DNA of 64,000 nt, taken from the NCBI GenBank assembly GCA_021324775.1, contig JAJPIM010000045.1:1-64000 (forward strand), in the 5' to 3' direction. Source of the stretch: Gemmatimonadota bacterium (GTDB lineage Bacteria; Gemmatimonadota; Gemmatimonadetes; Gemmatimonadales; Gemmatimonadaceae). The position numbers and the translations under genes are program-made. Below the pieces are notes generated by a model that had not been told where the DNA came from, did not search any database, and saw only the letters and a list, made by a program, of their open reading frames with translations. Shown here in pieces: positions 53,301 through 60,905 of this stretch (its first letter is position 1; each line of letters starts with the position of its first letter).

Positions 53301-53896
53301 CGCGGCACATCGGCCGGCGCCTCGATGCGCAGCGCGGGCAGTAGCGTGCCGTGCCACGCGCGCACGGGGTGCACCACGGCGCTCCATCCATCGGGCGCCG
53401 CGATCGCGGCCGCCCCGAGTGTGGCCGCGGCCATCACCGCGACGCCCGAAGCAGCGGCAGCCCGGCGGACGGCACCACGCCGAAGCGTGGGCACGAGCGA
53501 GGCGCGTTTGGACTGGCCTGCCGCCAGGCGGGCCGCGATGACGCGCGCGCCCCGGCGGCCCAACGCGCCGGCGTCACCTACTTCGAGCGCACCCCGCAAC
53601 GAACCCGACCGCAGCCGGCGCTCATGCTCGATCGCAGTGGCAATGCGCGCGGTCGCGGTGTCGCGGCGCAACTGGCGGAGCGTCATCCAGGCGAGGCCCG
53701 CGAGCGCCGCGGCCGCCACGCCCCAGGCGAGAAATGGTAGCAGGGCTGGGAGCGCCATCCACCGGCCGCCGCCGAGCGCGAGCGCTCCAAGCGCCAGCAC
53801 GACCGCGACGGCGGCGGCGGCGATCGCGCCGCCCCGAATCGCTACCACGCGACCCATGCGAGATCGCTCGCGGGCCACCAATTCGATGACCGTCAC
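50324..53896 (-). CDS. DUF4175-like large membrane protein
   Basis: A 1190-residue protein. Two or three membrane helices at the N-terminus (about 22-75) and one at about 150-170 are followed by a beta-rich exoplasmic region (about 180-480) and then a very long Gln/Ala/Arg-rich coiled coil to the end. Motifs include ELAARVDQLQRQAQQMERQL and LLDAGHTLEQDERDSTGKRV. In residues about 750-775, SQQA is repeated. DUF4175 proteins occur next to DUF4159 and AAA/vWA envelope operons and have no proved function. The start is GTG at 53896. It is central to the minus-strand operon and is followed by TPR and Tat proteins. Confidence 0.8.
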   Translation of the reverse strand: MTVIELVARERSRMGRVVAIRGGAIAAAAVAVVLALGALALGGGRWMALPALLPFLAWGVAAAALAGLAWMTLRQLRRDTATARIATAIEHERRLRSGSLRGALEVGDAGALGRRGARVIAARLAAGQSKRASLVPTLRRGAVRRAAAASGVAVMAAATLGAAAIAAPDGWSAVVHPVRAWHGTLLPALRIEAPADVPRGREARIRIAAPGRQRIAVYMRATGSGWSGGWYPAAGGAVRLATAPVAAEVAIVATDGRSVSDTAIIRASDRPFVGGVALRAVYPAYLHRSEEALPAGEVARVPRGTRIDIAGRASTTLGAVALVRGTDTTRLQPDGRQFSGHLVAETPGEWSWLAASATAPIADLPDPLQVDVIPDSAPHVEILSPARDSIVTPGDRIPLSISASDDHALASVVLRTWRTTATGAVLPDVFQVVTDTVAPQWTGVSVLDLASRALQPGDALRIVARATDGSPWHQSTESRVLVLHIPSLSDQRLLARETADSAVANATATITAERDLQRRTEEAARARGARTGSASGASSGSSSRSSLSYEAAERAKALAKEQRELAARVDQLQRQAQQMERQLKQAGALDSGLASRLHEAQQLLRDALTPEMRDQLSKLDQSADSLRGGDTRQSLADLAQQQQRLRDQLDRSLDVLKRAALEGSMQTLRDEARDIAKQERARANGSPPSPRGTPPAAQREMAAKGIPDSAQARATSGRPDSAGSGPRGQTRDPSQQQAMNAQSSESQSAASQQASQQASQQASQQASQQASQSASQQPSPQSSQHEGQQSAQSQQGAAQQSPDQLAERSRSLSRDIDDLAKRLSADKAQTGAQRVGAARDHVDTSAQAMAGRDASKASSQMDQAAQGLSDARQAQINEWKSALTSELDRTIQETLQLGRQENDLAQRAQQGDDKSALQAEQSAVEQGTQRASERLQRAGQQSALVSGNSQRAVAQARSQVQAATRDAEQTQPGSAGSQQTASSMRGAADALNQAAAALVRDRERASSASSASGLSEMLQEMQQLAKAQGSLNAQAQGLALNPSANSQGSPGSQSAQALAEAQRKLAESLDRLGDDDQTGRADGLASEAHQIADALARSGLDQQTLIRQQRLYHRLLDAGHTLEQDERDSTGKRVAQAATGREQYTPPSGPVQGQAATRFQAPSWSELRGLSADERQLVLEYFKRINAQSP
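51588..51647 (-). repeat. Five copies of a 12-bp repeat encoding QQAS
   Basis: GCCTGCTGGGAC-like units run five times in tandem with one- or two-base changes (51588, 51600, 51612, 51624, 51636) inside the DUF4175 gene. They give the SQQA repeat and keep the frame, so copy number could vary without breaking the protein. Confidence 0.85.
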
Positions 53897-53965
53897 TAGG
53901 ACAAGGATAACCTCGGTGCGAGGCGCGACCGGATCCCCATCTGGATCCGGATCCGGCGTCCGACG

Positions 53966-54721
53966 CTACGCGCTCGGGCGGCTGGTGACCGCGTACACGA
54001 ACAGGTTGACGCCCATCCGGAGCGCCTGCTCATGCAGGGCGGGCGGATCGTCGTAGGTCCCGACATCCTCCCAGCCGTTTCCCAGATCTGAGGAAAACGT
54101 GTAGTACACGGCGAGCCGGTTGCCAAGGAAAATGCCGAACCCGCGCGCGGGTTTGCCGTCGTGCTCGTGGATCTTGGGCACGCCCTTTGGGAAGTCATAC
54201 ACGAGATGGTAGATCGGATGCGACAGCGGGACGTCGACCAGCGGCCGGTCGGGGTAGACGCGCGCGATCTCGCGGCGGAAGCTCTCATCGAGTCCGTAGT
54301 TGTCGTCCACGTGCAGGAATCCGCCGCGGGCCAGGTACTCGCGCAACCGGATAATTTCGGCGTCACTGAAGTGGATGTTGCCGTGTCCGGTGACGTGGAG
54401 GAACGGGTAGTCCCACAAGCGGTCATCCATCAGTGTCGTCCGCGCTTCGGTTCGCTCGACCTTGAGGGTCGTCCGCTCCGCGATCGCGGCCAGCAGGTTG
54501 GGAAGGCTGGATGGGTTGGCGTACCAGTCACCGCCGCCATCGTACTGCAGCCGCGCGATCGTCATGCGCGTCGCGGCGGCCGCGGCTTCGGATTCGACAC
54601 CGTGCCGGGCGGCGAGCGTTGCAGGCAACGCGTGCCGCGCCGGCACACTTGGCCCCGCGTCCGGCCGCAACCATCCCGCGACGGCGACCACAGCCGCCGC
54701 GAGCGACGTGAGCCTCACCAT
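53966..54721 (-). CDS. DUF4159 protein
   Basis: A 251-residue exported protein. It has an N-terminal hydrophobic segment (residues 3-19) and the DUF4159 core with IARLQYDGGGDWYANPSSL, LWDYPFLHVTGHGNIHFSD, LREYLARGGFLHVDDNYGLD and HPIYHLVYDFPKGVPKIHEH. The RGGFLHVDD turn occupies the place where class I amidotransferase folds carry their Cys, but here it is Asp. Function is unknown. ATG at 54721 has GGAGA six bases upstream; the longer frame from 54784 overlaps rsmI. It is co-transcribed with the DUF4175 gene downstream. Confidence 0.85.
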   Translation of the reverse strand: MVRLTSLAAAVVAVAGWLRPDAGPSVPARHALPATLAARHGVESEAAAAATRMTIARLQYDGGGDWYANPSSLPNLLAAIAERTTLKVERTEARTTLMDDRLWDYPFLHVTGHGNIHFSDAEIIRLREYLARGGFLHVDDNYGLDESFRREIARVYPDRPLVDVPLSHPIYHLVYDFPKGVPKIHEHDGKPARGFGIFLGNRLAVYYTFSSDLGNGWEDVGTYDDPPALHEQALRMGVNLFVYAVTSRPSA

Positions 54722-54746
54722 CTCCAGTCTCCGTTCCGCGTCCTCA

Positions 54747-55592
54747 TCACGGGTCCTCACTTTCTGGACTGATCTCGTGCGCAAGCCGGTACGCGACGTT
54801 CCGGGCGACGCCGTCCTGGGCGACGAGCGCGGCGACGATTTGGCGACGGGTCATACCGGCGTCGCGTAACACCCGCGCCCGATCGCGGGCAGCGGCGGGA
54901 TCCGCCGCCGCGGGCGTACCCTCGCCGATGACGATCACGACTTCTCCCCGGACGGGAGACTCTGCGTAATACGCGGCGAGTTCGTCCACTGTTCCGCGGC
55001 GAAACTCTTCGAATCGTTTGGTGAGCTCGCGGGCCACCGCGGCGGACCGGCCGCCGAGTCCGGCGCCGGCGAGATCCGCGAGCGTTGCCGCGAGCCGGAC
55101 CGGTGCCTCATACAGCACCGACACATGGCCAAGCGCGGCGATCTCCGCGAGCGCGGCCTGACGGGCGGTCCCGCGCCGCGGCAGGAACCCGAAAAAGGTG
55201 AACCGGTCGATCGGCAGGCCGGCACCGGCGAGTGCGGCCAGCAGGGCCGAGGCACCGGGGACCGGTACGACCGGGATCCCGGCATCGATCGCCGCGCGCA
55301 CCAGGCGCGCCCCTGGATCCGACAGCAGCGGCGTCCCGGCGTCCGTGATGAGCGCGAGGTCCTGCCCTTCCGCGAGCCGCGCAACCAGCCGCGGCGCGGA
55401 GCGCGCTTCGTTGTGCTCGTGGAGCGCGGCGGTGGGGGTCCGGATCTCGTACCGGGAGAACAGGGTGCGGGCGTGCCGCGTGTCCTCTGCCAGAACCAGC
55501 GGCACCGCCCGCAAGATTTCGATAGCCCGAACGGTCAGGTCACCGAGATTTCCGATCGGAGTGCTGACGACGTAGAGCGTGCCGGCACTCAC
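54747..55592 (-). CDS. rsmI: 16S rRNA (cytidine1402-2'-O)-methyltransferase
   Basis: A 281-residue SAM-dependent enzyme that methylates the ribose of C1402 in the 16S rRNA decoding centre. Family motifs are LYVVSTPIGNLGDLTVRAIE, LAEDTRHARTLFSRYEI, ALITDAGTPLLSDPGARLVR, PVPGASALLAALAGAGLPID, FGFLPRRGTARQ and RELTKRFEEFRRG. All are present and the length is normal. The start is GTG at 55592, seven bases after the thioredoxin stop, so the two are coupled. Confidence 0.95.
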   Translation of the reverse strand: MSAGTLYVVSTPIGNLGDLTVRAIEILRAVPLVLAEDTRHARTLFSRYEIRTPTAALHEHNEARSAPRLVARLAEGQDLALITDAGTPLLSDPGARLVRAAIDAGIPVVPVPGASALLAALAGAGLPIDRFTFFGFLPRRGTARQAALAEIAALGHVSVLYEAPVRLAATLADLAGAGLGGRSAAVARELTKRFEEFRRGTVDELAAYYAESPVRGEVVIVIGEGTPAAADPAAARDRARVLRDAGMTRRQIVAALVAQDGVARNVAYRLAHEISPESEDP

Positions 55593-55599
55593 CGTTCAC

Positions 55600-55926
55600 T
55601 TAGGCCGCGTGTTTCTCGAACTTCTGCTCGAGTTGTGCCCGCGGCACGGCACCGATCACCTGATCGATCAGCTTCCCATCCTTGAAGAACAGGATGGTCG
55701 GGATCGACCGGACGTTGAACCGCATCGCGGTCTGCTGGTTGGAATCGACATCGAGCTTGGCCACCTTCGCCTTCCCCTCGTATTTGACCGCGAGCTGGTC
55801 GAGCACCGGTGCGATCATCCGGCAGGGGCCGCACCAGGTGGCCCAGAAATCGACGACCGCCAGGCCTGGATGCTTTTCGATCTCTGTCTCGAAGTCGGTG
55901 TCCGACACCGGCACTGCGTGCGACAT
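55600..55926 (-). CDS. trxA: Thioredoxin
   Basis: A 108-residue disulfide reductase, normal length. The active site is FWATWCGPCRMIAPVLDQL with the CGPC pair near residues 31-34. The cis-Pro lies in VRSIPTILFFKDGK. GGAGGT sits eight bases before ATG 55926 and only two before ATG 55932, so 55926 is the better start. It is the first gene of the long minus-strand block. Apart from electron supply to cytosolic enzymes, no link to the envelope proteins downstream is shown. Confidence 0.96.
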   Translation of the reverse strand: MSHAVPVSDTDFETEIEKHPGLAVVDFWATWCGPCRMIAPVLDQLAVKYEGKAKVAKLDVDSNQQTAMRFNVRSIPTILFFKDGKLIDQVIGAVPRAQLEQKFEKHAA

Positions 55927-56035
55927 TATCATCTACCTCCGTGCAGGCGCGACTCGCGCGCCGCTGTTACCCCGTTTGATTCGGCCGCGCGATCCCTCGC
56001 AGGACCGCGGCGGACTGCACTCAATCGACGACTCT

Positions 56036-56455
56036 ATGACCCCGCCCACCACTTCGGCCAGCCCGTCGCCCCGCGTTTCGCACATCGGGATCGCGGTCCA
56101 GTCGCTCGATGGGGCTCTGCCATTCTACCGCGACGTCCTCGGCCTCCCCGTTGTTCCCATCGATGACGCCGATGGGGCCCGGATAGCCGCGGTCGCAGCG
56201 GGTGACGCACTCATCGAACTCCTCGAGCCCGCCATGCCGGGCAGCCCGATCGACAAGTTCATCGCGCGGCGCGGCCCGGGCATACACCATGTCTGCTTCG
56301 CAACGCCCGATCTGGATGCCGCGCTCGAACGGTGCCGGGCAGCCGGTATCCGGCTCATCGACGAGGTGCCACGCGTGGGGGCCGAGGGAAAGCGGATTGC
56401 ATTCGTGCACCCCAGCTCCACCGGCGGCGCGCTCGTCGAACTGACAGAGATGTAA
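56036..56455 (+). CDS. mce: Methylmalonyl-CoA epimerase
   Basis: A 139-residue glyoxalase-fold enzyme that interconverts (R)- and (S)-methylmalonyl-CoA in the propionate route. Motifs are VSHIGIAVQSLDGALPFYRD, LIELLEPAMPGSPIDKFIAR, GPGIHHVCFATPDLDAALER, and SSTGGALVELTEM; these hold the usual metal His and Glu ligands. ATG at 56036 gives the family N-terminus, and the frame before it is antisense to thioredoxin. No methylmalonyl-CoA mutase gene is in the window, so its partner must be elsewhere. Confidence 0.93.
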   Translation: MTPPTTSASPSPRVSHIGIAVQSLDGALPFYRDVLGLPVVPIDDADGARIAAVAAGDALIELLEPAMPGSPIDKFIARRGPGIHHVCFATPDLDAALERCRAAGIRLIDEVPRVGAEGKRIAFVHPSSTGGALVELTEM

Positions 56456-56486
56456 TCCGTGGAGGCGCGATGGAGTTCCGCCGCGG

Positions 56487-56969
56487 CTACGGCGCGCTGC
56501 GGAGCTGCTGGCCGGCTTCCGCCGTGCAGGAATGCACGCCCTTGAGATCGATTTCCTTGACGTACCAGCGCGACGACCCGTCGGACTGCGTCGTGAACGC
56601 TGTCGACCGCGTCACCGGCCCGCGGAACAACACGAAGTGGACCAGATGATCGCCTCCGAGCCCCGGCGACTCATCGGCGAAATGGGCCGAGTCGTTGGCC
56701 AGGCACTGCGTCATGATGACTTCGCGCTTCTCGAGTTGTTCCCGCTGGATGTTGTCGCGTGCGGGTCCCGACTTGGTCCCCCAGACCATCGACATGGCCT
56801 GGAGATCCTGTGCCCGGACTGCCGCCAGGAATCGCTCGACGGCGGCACGCGGAGTCGGAGCGCCCGGCTCGGCGTTCGCACCCGCCGCGCCGTTCCCGGA
56901 GGAGGCGGACTTGCAGGCCGCCGCAGCGGCCAGCGCCATGATGGCGCCCACTATTCTTCTGTACGGCAC
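56487..56969 (-). CDS. Small NTF2-like hypothetical lipoprotein
   Basis: A 160-residue exported lipoprotein. The signal MALAAAAAC precedes the lipidated Cys, followed by a Ser/Gly linker. APTPRAAVERFLAAVRAQDL, then QAMSMVWGTKSGPARD, suggests an NTF2-like ligand-binding fold, a common lipoprotein type in this phylum; this is moderate. The C-terminal half carries two Cys (MTQCLAND and VHSCTAE). GTG at 56969 is used because AGGAG lies about ten bases upstream; the longer frame beyond it is antisense to pdxJ. It is divergent from pdxJ. Confidence 0.65.
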   Translation of the reverse strand: MPYRRIVGAIMALAAAAACKSASSGNGAAGANAEPGAPTPRAAVERFLAAVRAQDLQAMSMVWGTKSGPARDNIQREQLEKREVIMTQCLANDSAHFADESPGLGGDHLVHFVLFRGPVTRSTAFTTQSDGSSRWYVKEIDLKGVHSCTAEAGQQLRSAP

Positions 56970-57020
56970 GCTGAGTCCACTCCTGAGGATGTGACTGCGC
57001 GAAGGTAGCAGAGAGAGAAT

Positions 57021-57842
57021 ATGCCAGCAACCCGATCCCCCGGCGGCACGGGTGCGGCGACTCCGCACCAGCGGCTGTACATCAACGTCGATCATGTGGC
57101 CACGATCCGCCAGGCGCGCAAGACTGACGAGCCGGACCCCGTCGCGGCAGCGGTGGTGTGCGAGGCGGCCGGCGCGGACGGCATCACCGCGCATCTCCGG
57201 GAAGACCGCCGTCATATGCAGGACGCCGACATCGAGCGGCTCGTGGGCGTAGTGCGGACGGTCTTCAACCTCGAGATGGCCGCGACGGGCGAGATGACCG
57301 GGATCGCCGAGCGGCTCCGTCCCTTCCAGGTCACACTCGTGCCGGAGCGGCGCGAGGAGGTGACTACGGAGGGAGGACTCGATGTGGTGGCCGCCGCCAG
57401 CCGGCTCGAGCCCGTCGTGCGGCGTCTCGGCGCAGCGGGCATTCGCGTCAGCGTGTTCATCGATCCGGATATCGCGGCGGTCGAGGCGTCTCACCAGCTC
57501 GGTGTCCAGGCGATCGAATTGCATACCGGACGCTACGCGCATGCCGCGGCTGCCGGATCTATCGGCGGCGCCTCCGGCGCCAGCGCGGAGGCCCGATTGC
57601 TGGCCGATGCGGCGCGGCTCGGACACCGTCTCGGTCTCGGGGTCCACGCGGGGCACGGACTGACGATCCGCAACGTCGCCCCCGTGGCGGCGATCCCGGA
57701 AATCGAAGAGCTTAATATCGGCCACTCGATCGTCAGCCGGTCGGTCTTCGTGGGACTGGCGGCCGCGGTTCAGGAGATGCGGGTGGCGATGGACACCGCC
57801 CGTTCGTCACATTATGTCGAGACCGAACACAGACGCATCTAG
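57021..57842 (+). CDS. pdxJ: Pyridoxine 5'-phosphate synthase
   Basis: A 273-residue TIM-barrel enzyme that condenses 3-amino-2-oxopropyl phosphate and deoxyxylulose phosphate into pyridoxine 5'-phosphate. Motifs are [17 protein letters not shown] near residue 19, [59 protein letters not shown] and [12 protein letters not shown]. All catalytic positions appear intact. A 15-residue N-terminal extension precedes the usual start. It is followed 66 bases later by the Hpt-like gene. The vitamin B6 product serves the PLP enzymes in the window (SelA, the aminotransferase), but no regulatory link is seen. Confidence 0.95.
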   Translation: MPATRSPGGTGAATPHQRLYINVDHVATIRQARKTDEPDPVAAAVVCEAAGADGITAHLREDRRHMQDADIERLVGVVRTVFNLEMAATGEMTGIAERLRPFQVTLVPERREEVTTEGGLDVVAAASRLEPVVRRLGAAGIRVSVFIDPDIAAVEASHQLGVQAIELHTGRYAHAAAAGSIGGASGASAEARLLADAARLGHRLGLGVHAGHGLTIRNVAPVAAIPEIEELNIGHSIVSRSVFVGLAAAVQEMRVAMDTARSSHYVETEHRRI

Positions 57843-57908
57843 CGCGGTGGCGCGCGGCGCTCGTCCGGGCCGGCCCGTGGCGCGCGACCGGCGACCAGCG
57901 GGGCACGA

Positions 57909-59771
57909 ATGGCGATGTCGAACGATCCCCTGAACTTCTTCGTCCTCGAGGCCGGCGAGTGCCTCGAACACCTGGACGCCGTGCTGGCAGGCGCCGGGCC
58001 GAACGGCCCTGACGCCGCGGAGTTCGTGCGGTATGCGCGCACCCTTCGGGGTGCGGCGATCATGCACAAGCTGACGGGCATGGCCGACCTGGCGCATGCG
58101 GCCGAACGGGCCGGGCGGGCTCTCCGGGACGGCACGGCGAAGTGGACCCCCGCCCTGGCGGCCGGGCTCGTCGCGGCCGTCGACGACCTCAAGATTCTGC
58201 TCCACAACCTGCGGATTTGGGGACCCAACGAGGAGGCACGGGCCACTCGGCGGCTTGCCGACCTCGCGCGGCTGGTGCCCGGGGCAGCGGCCAGCGAGGC
58301 CCGGTACGTTGACGCAGGCGCCGAATCGTTTCTGGCCGGCGAGATGGCCGAGACGGCCGTGGCCCTGGAGTCGCTGGCCCGGCCCGGTGCCGGCTCGCGC
58401 GAGCCCGCGCTGCAGGCGGCACTCGGGCGGGTCCGCACACTCCGGGGTTTCGCCGCGATTCACGACGTGCCGCCGGTTCCAGAGGCGCTCGACGCCGCCG
58501 AGCGGATCGCGCGGACCCTCGCGCTGACGCGGAGCATGCCGGCGCCGGCCCAGACGGCGTTGTTCGCGACCGTGGCGGCCCTCCTGCGCCGCGTGGGGAA
58601 CGACCTGCGTGCCGGGACCCGCCCGCCCGCTGGAACGCCAGAGGAGCGCCGGTTCCGCGATGCCGCCGACACGCTGGCAGCGACAGCCAGCGACGCGGAT
58701 CGCATCGTCCCCATCGATCAGTTGTTCTACGAGGATGGCAGCGCCAGCGTGATCACGCCCGCGACCCGCCCGCCGACGACCCGCGCGGAACGGTTCCGCC
58801 TCGAGGTGGTGAGCCTGGCCGAGCATCTGCGGGCGCTCGTCCGGGAAGCCCAGGCTGGCGAGCCCGGCCCGATCCCGGACCGTATCACCGCCGAGTTGCG
58901 CCGTGCTCTCCGCGACGTGCACCGCGCAGCGGACAGTTACGGCGAGCGGGACATCGCGAGTGTCCTCACGACGTTCACGGACGAGATCCCCGTCTTCGAT
59001 TTCCTCGCGCTGCACGCACTCGACGAGTTGGGTGCGTTGCTCGCGGACCCGGCGGCGCCGGCCCGCGACCTTGCGGGCCGCATGGCGGAGTTGGCCCGCG
59101 GCCGCACGCTGGATTCCGGGATCGCGCAGGGCCTTGGCACTTCGTCGGCGGCGGGGCGTGCGCCAGGCGCGCCACGCCCGACACCGCGCGGCGTGCAGCA
59201 GGTCGCGGGTCCGACGCCCCCGCCTGCCCCGCGCGCGCGGCCATCGCAGCCCGGAATGGCCCCTGGTGCCCCACCAGTCGCACCACCGGTTGCACCAGCA
59301 GTCGCGCGGCCAAGCACGGCGATACCCAGCGCACCTGCCGCGGCCGCTCCGGCGTCCGCGCCGTGGGGTCCGGGCAGTAATCGCCCGGCGCCGCGCCGCC
59401 TGTCCGGCGAGCGAGCGCGGACCCCGACTGGACGGGCGCTGCAGGCTCTCCTGGCCGATGGCATAGCGGGGATCTCGCCGATCGCGGATATGACGCTCAT
59501 TGATGATGCCTACGTGCCGGGGCCGGTTGCCCCGCCATCGGCACCCGCATTTGGCGCCGCGCCGCGTCCACAGCCGGCGATGGCGCCTCCCGCTCCCGCA
59601 CCTGTGGTCCCGGGTGCATCGCCGGTTCCAATCGAAGCATTGCTCTATCGCGGAGAGTCCGCCCTCGCACGCGCGCGGGCGCTGAGCGACGTGCTGCGCG
59701 GCAGTCCCGTGCCCACACCGGATGCGCTGGCGGAGTTGTACGACCTGCTCGATCTGTCCGCGTCCGCGTAA
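57909..59771 (+). CDS. Protein with degenerate Hpt-like repeats (pseudo-phosphotransfer)
   Basis: A 620-residue protein. Two helical modules resemble the Hpt domain of CheA-type proteins: LEHLDAVLAG then RYARTLRGAAIMHKLTG at 41-57, and ETAVALESLA then RVRTLRGFAAIHDVPPV at 174-190. In true Hpt domains the first residue of this motif is His (HTLKG); here it is Arg (R44, R176). The repeats are spaced 132 residues apart. A third, weaker module lies near 330-360. The second half is Pro/Ala-rich and unstructured, and the C-terminus has a short helix. It may scaffold or inhibit a phosphorelay. The start is ATG 57909 or 57915. Confidence 0.65.
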   Translation: MAMSNDPLNFFVLEAGECLEHLDAVLAGAGPNGPDAAEFVRYARTLRGAAIMHKLTGMADLAHAAERAGRALRDGTAKWTPALAAGLVAAVDDLKILLHNLRIWGPNEEARATRRLADLARLVPGAAASEARYVDAGAESFLAGEMAETAVALESLARPGAGSREPALQAALGRVRTLRGFAAIHDVPPVPEALDAAERIARTLALTRSMPAPAQTALFATVAALLRRVGNDLRAGTRPPAGTPEERRFRDAADTLAATASDADRIVPIDQLFYEDGSASVITPATRPPTTRAERFRLEVVSLAEHLRALVREAQAGEPGPIPDRITAELRRALRDVHRAADSYGERDIASVLTTFTDEIPVFDFLALHALDELGALLADPAAPARDLAGRMAELARGRTLDSGIAQGLGTSSAAGRAPGAPRPTPRGVQQVAGPTPPPAPRARPSQPGMAPGAPPVAPPVAPAVARPSTAIPSAPAAAAPASAPWGPGSNRPAPRRLSGERARTPTGRALQALLADGIAGISPIADMTLIDDAYVPGPVAPPSAPAFGAAPRPQPAMAPPAPAPVVPGASPVPIEALLYRGESALARARALSDVLRGSPVPTPDALAELYDLLDLSASA

Positions 59772-59804
59772 CCCCGTTGAGACCAATGTGCCGCTAGAGC
59801 GCCG

Positions 59805-60905
59805 ATGAAGATCGATTGGCGCGGTGCGTTGGGCATCGTGCTGAGCATCGCCCTGCTGTATTGGGCGTTCTCCGGGATAGCCTTTGGGGAAGTGTGGAGC
59901 ACGCTGCGGGGATCGAACCTCCTGCTGTGGGCCGCGTCATCGGCGACGGCAACCGCGGTGTTCCCGTTGCGAGCGAGGCGTTGGAAGCCGATCCTCGACC
60001 CCATCGCGCCCGATCTTCCCTTCGGCGTGCTGTGGCGCCCCACCGCCATCGGATTCATGATCACGAACGTGGTGCCCGCGCGTGCCGGAGAGCTGGCGCG
60101 TGCGTACGCGCTCACGCGGGAGACGCCGAAGGTGTCCTTCGCGGCGGCGATCGCTTCCATCGCGGTCGACCGGCTCTTCGACGGGCTGGTGGTGCTCAGC
60201 CTCATTCTCGTCGCGATGCTGTCGCCCGCGTTTCCCGCCGGCGTGCATCTGGGTGGCCAGTCAGCAACCCGATGGGCCACGGTGGGAGTGCTCGTCATGC
60301 TCGCGCTGATGGGCGCGCTCTACACCATCGTGTTCTTTCCCTCCTGGCTGATCCGGGCGTACGAGCTGCTCGCCCGGCGGGTGGCCCCGCGGCTCGAAGC
60401 ACGGGGCCGAGTGGCGCTCGAAGCGTTCGCCGCAGGACTCAGTGTGCTCCGCAGCCCCCGGCGGTTCGTGGCGATCCTCGGGTGGGCCATCGCCTTCTGG
60501 CTGACCAACGCACTCTCGTTCTGGTTTGGATTCAAAGCGGTCGGGATCAGCGCGCCGTTCACGGCCGCCCTCTTCCTCCAGGGCATCATTGCCCTTGGCG
60601 TCGCCGTCCCATCGTCGCCTGGATTCTTCGGCGTGTTCGAGACGTTCGGCATCCTGGGGCTGAGCGTGTACGGTGTCGGCCGGACCGAGGCCGTGAGTTG
60701 GGCGATCGGGCAGCATGTGCTGTCGTTCATCCCGATCACCTTGATCGGGGCATGGTATTTCGTCCGCCTCGGACTGCATCTGCAGGACATCAAGCGCGCG
60801 GAGTCCGCGGACGAGGAGGCCGCCGGGACGGAGGCCGCCGGGACGGAGGCCGCCGGCACGGATGCTGCCGGCCCGCCGCCGCGCAAGGAGACGACGCGGG
60901 CGTGA
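59805..60905 (+). CDS. UPF0104 flippase-like membrane protein
   Basis: A 366-residue protein with about eight membrane helices of the lysylphosphatidylglycerol-synthase-TM/AglD2 family. It contains RARRWKPILDPIAPDLPF, GFMITNVVPARAGELARAYA, and SIAVDRLFDGLVVLSLILV, the conserved Arg/Glu residues of the family, and a PSSPGFFGVFETFGILGLSV helix. Such proteins move or modify lipid-linked intermediates; the substrate is unknown. The C-terminus has EAAGT repeats. GTGA couples it to ispE. ATG at 59805 starts 33 bases after the preceding gene. A surface-glycan or lipid role would fit. Confidence 0.82.
   Translation: MKIDWRGALGIVLSIALLYWAFSGIAFGEVWSTLRGSNLLLWAASSATATAVFPLRARRWKPILDPIAPDLPFGVLWRPTAIGFMITNVVPARAGELARAYALTRETPKVSFAAAIASIAVDRLFDGLVVLSLILVAMLSPAFPAGVHLGGQSATRWATVGVLVMLALMGALYTIVFFPSWLIRAYELLARRVAPRLEARGRVALEAFAAGLSVLRSPRRFVAILGWAIAFWLTNALSFWFGFKAVGISAPFTAALFLQGIIALGVAVPSSPGFFGVFETFGILGLSVYGVGRTEAVSWAIGQHVLSFIPITLIGAWYFVRLGLHLQDIKRAESADEEAAGTEAAGTEAAGTDAAGPPPRKETTRA
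60816..60871 (+). repeat. 15-bp tandem repeats encoding EAAGT
   Basis: GAGGCCGCCGGGACG repeats three times (60816, 60831, 60846), with a degraded fourth copy to 60871, at the C-terminus of the UPF0104 gene. The unit is a multiple of three, so it lengthens the tail in frame. Confidence 0.85.

Noticed and set aside
57807-59786. A 659-codon open frame antisense to the Hpt-like gene
   Set aside because: Arg-, Ala- and Gly-rich composition with no motif; a shadow of a highly biased gene.
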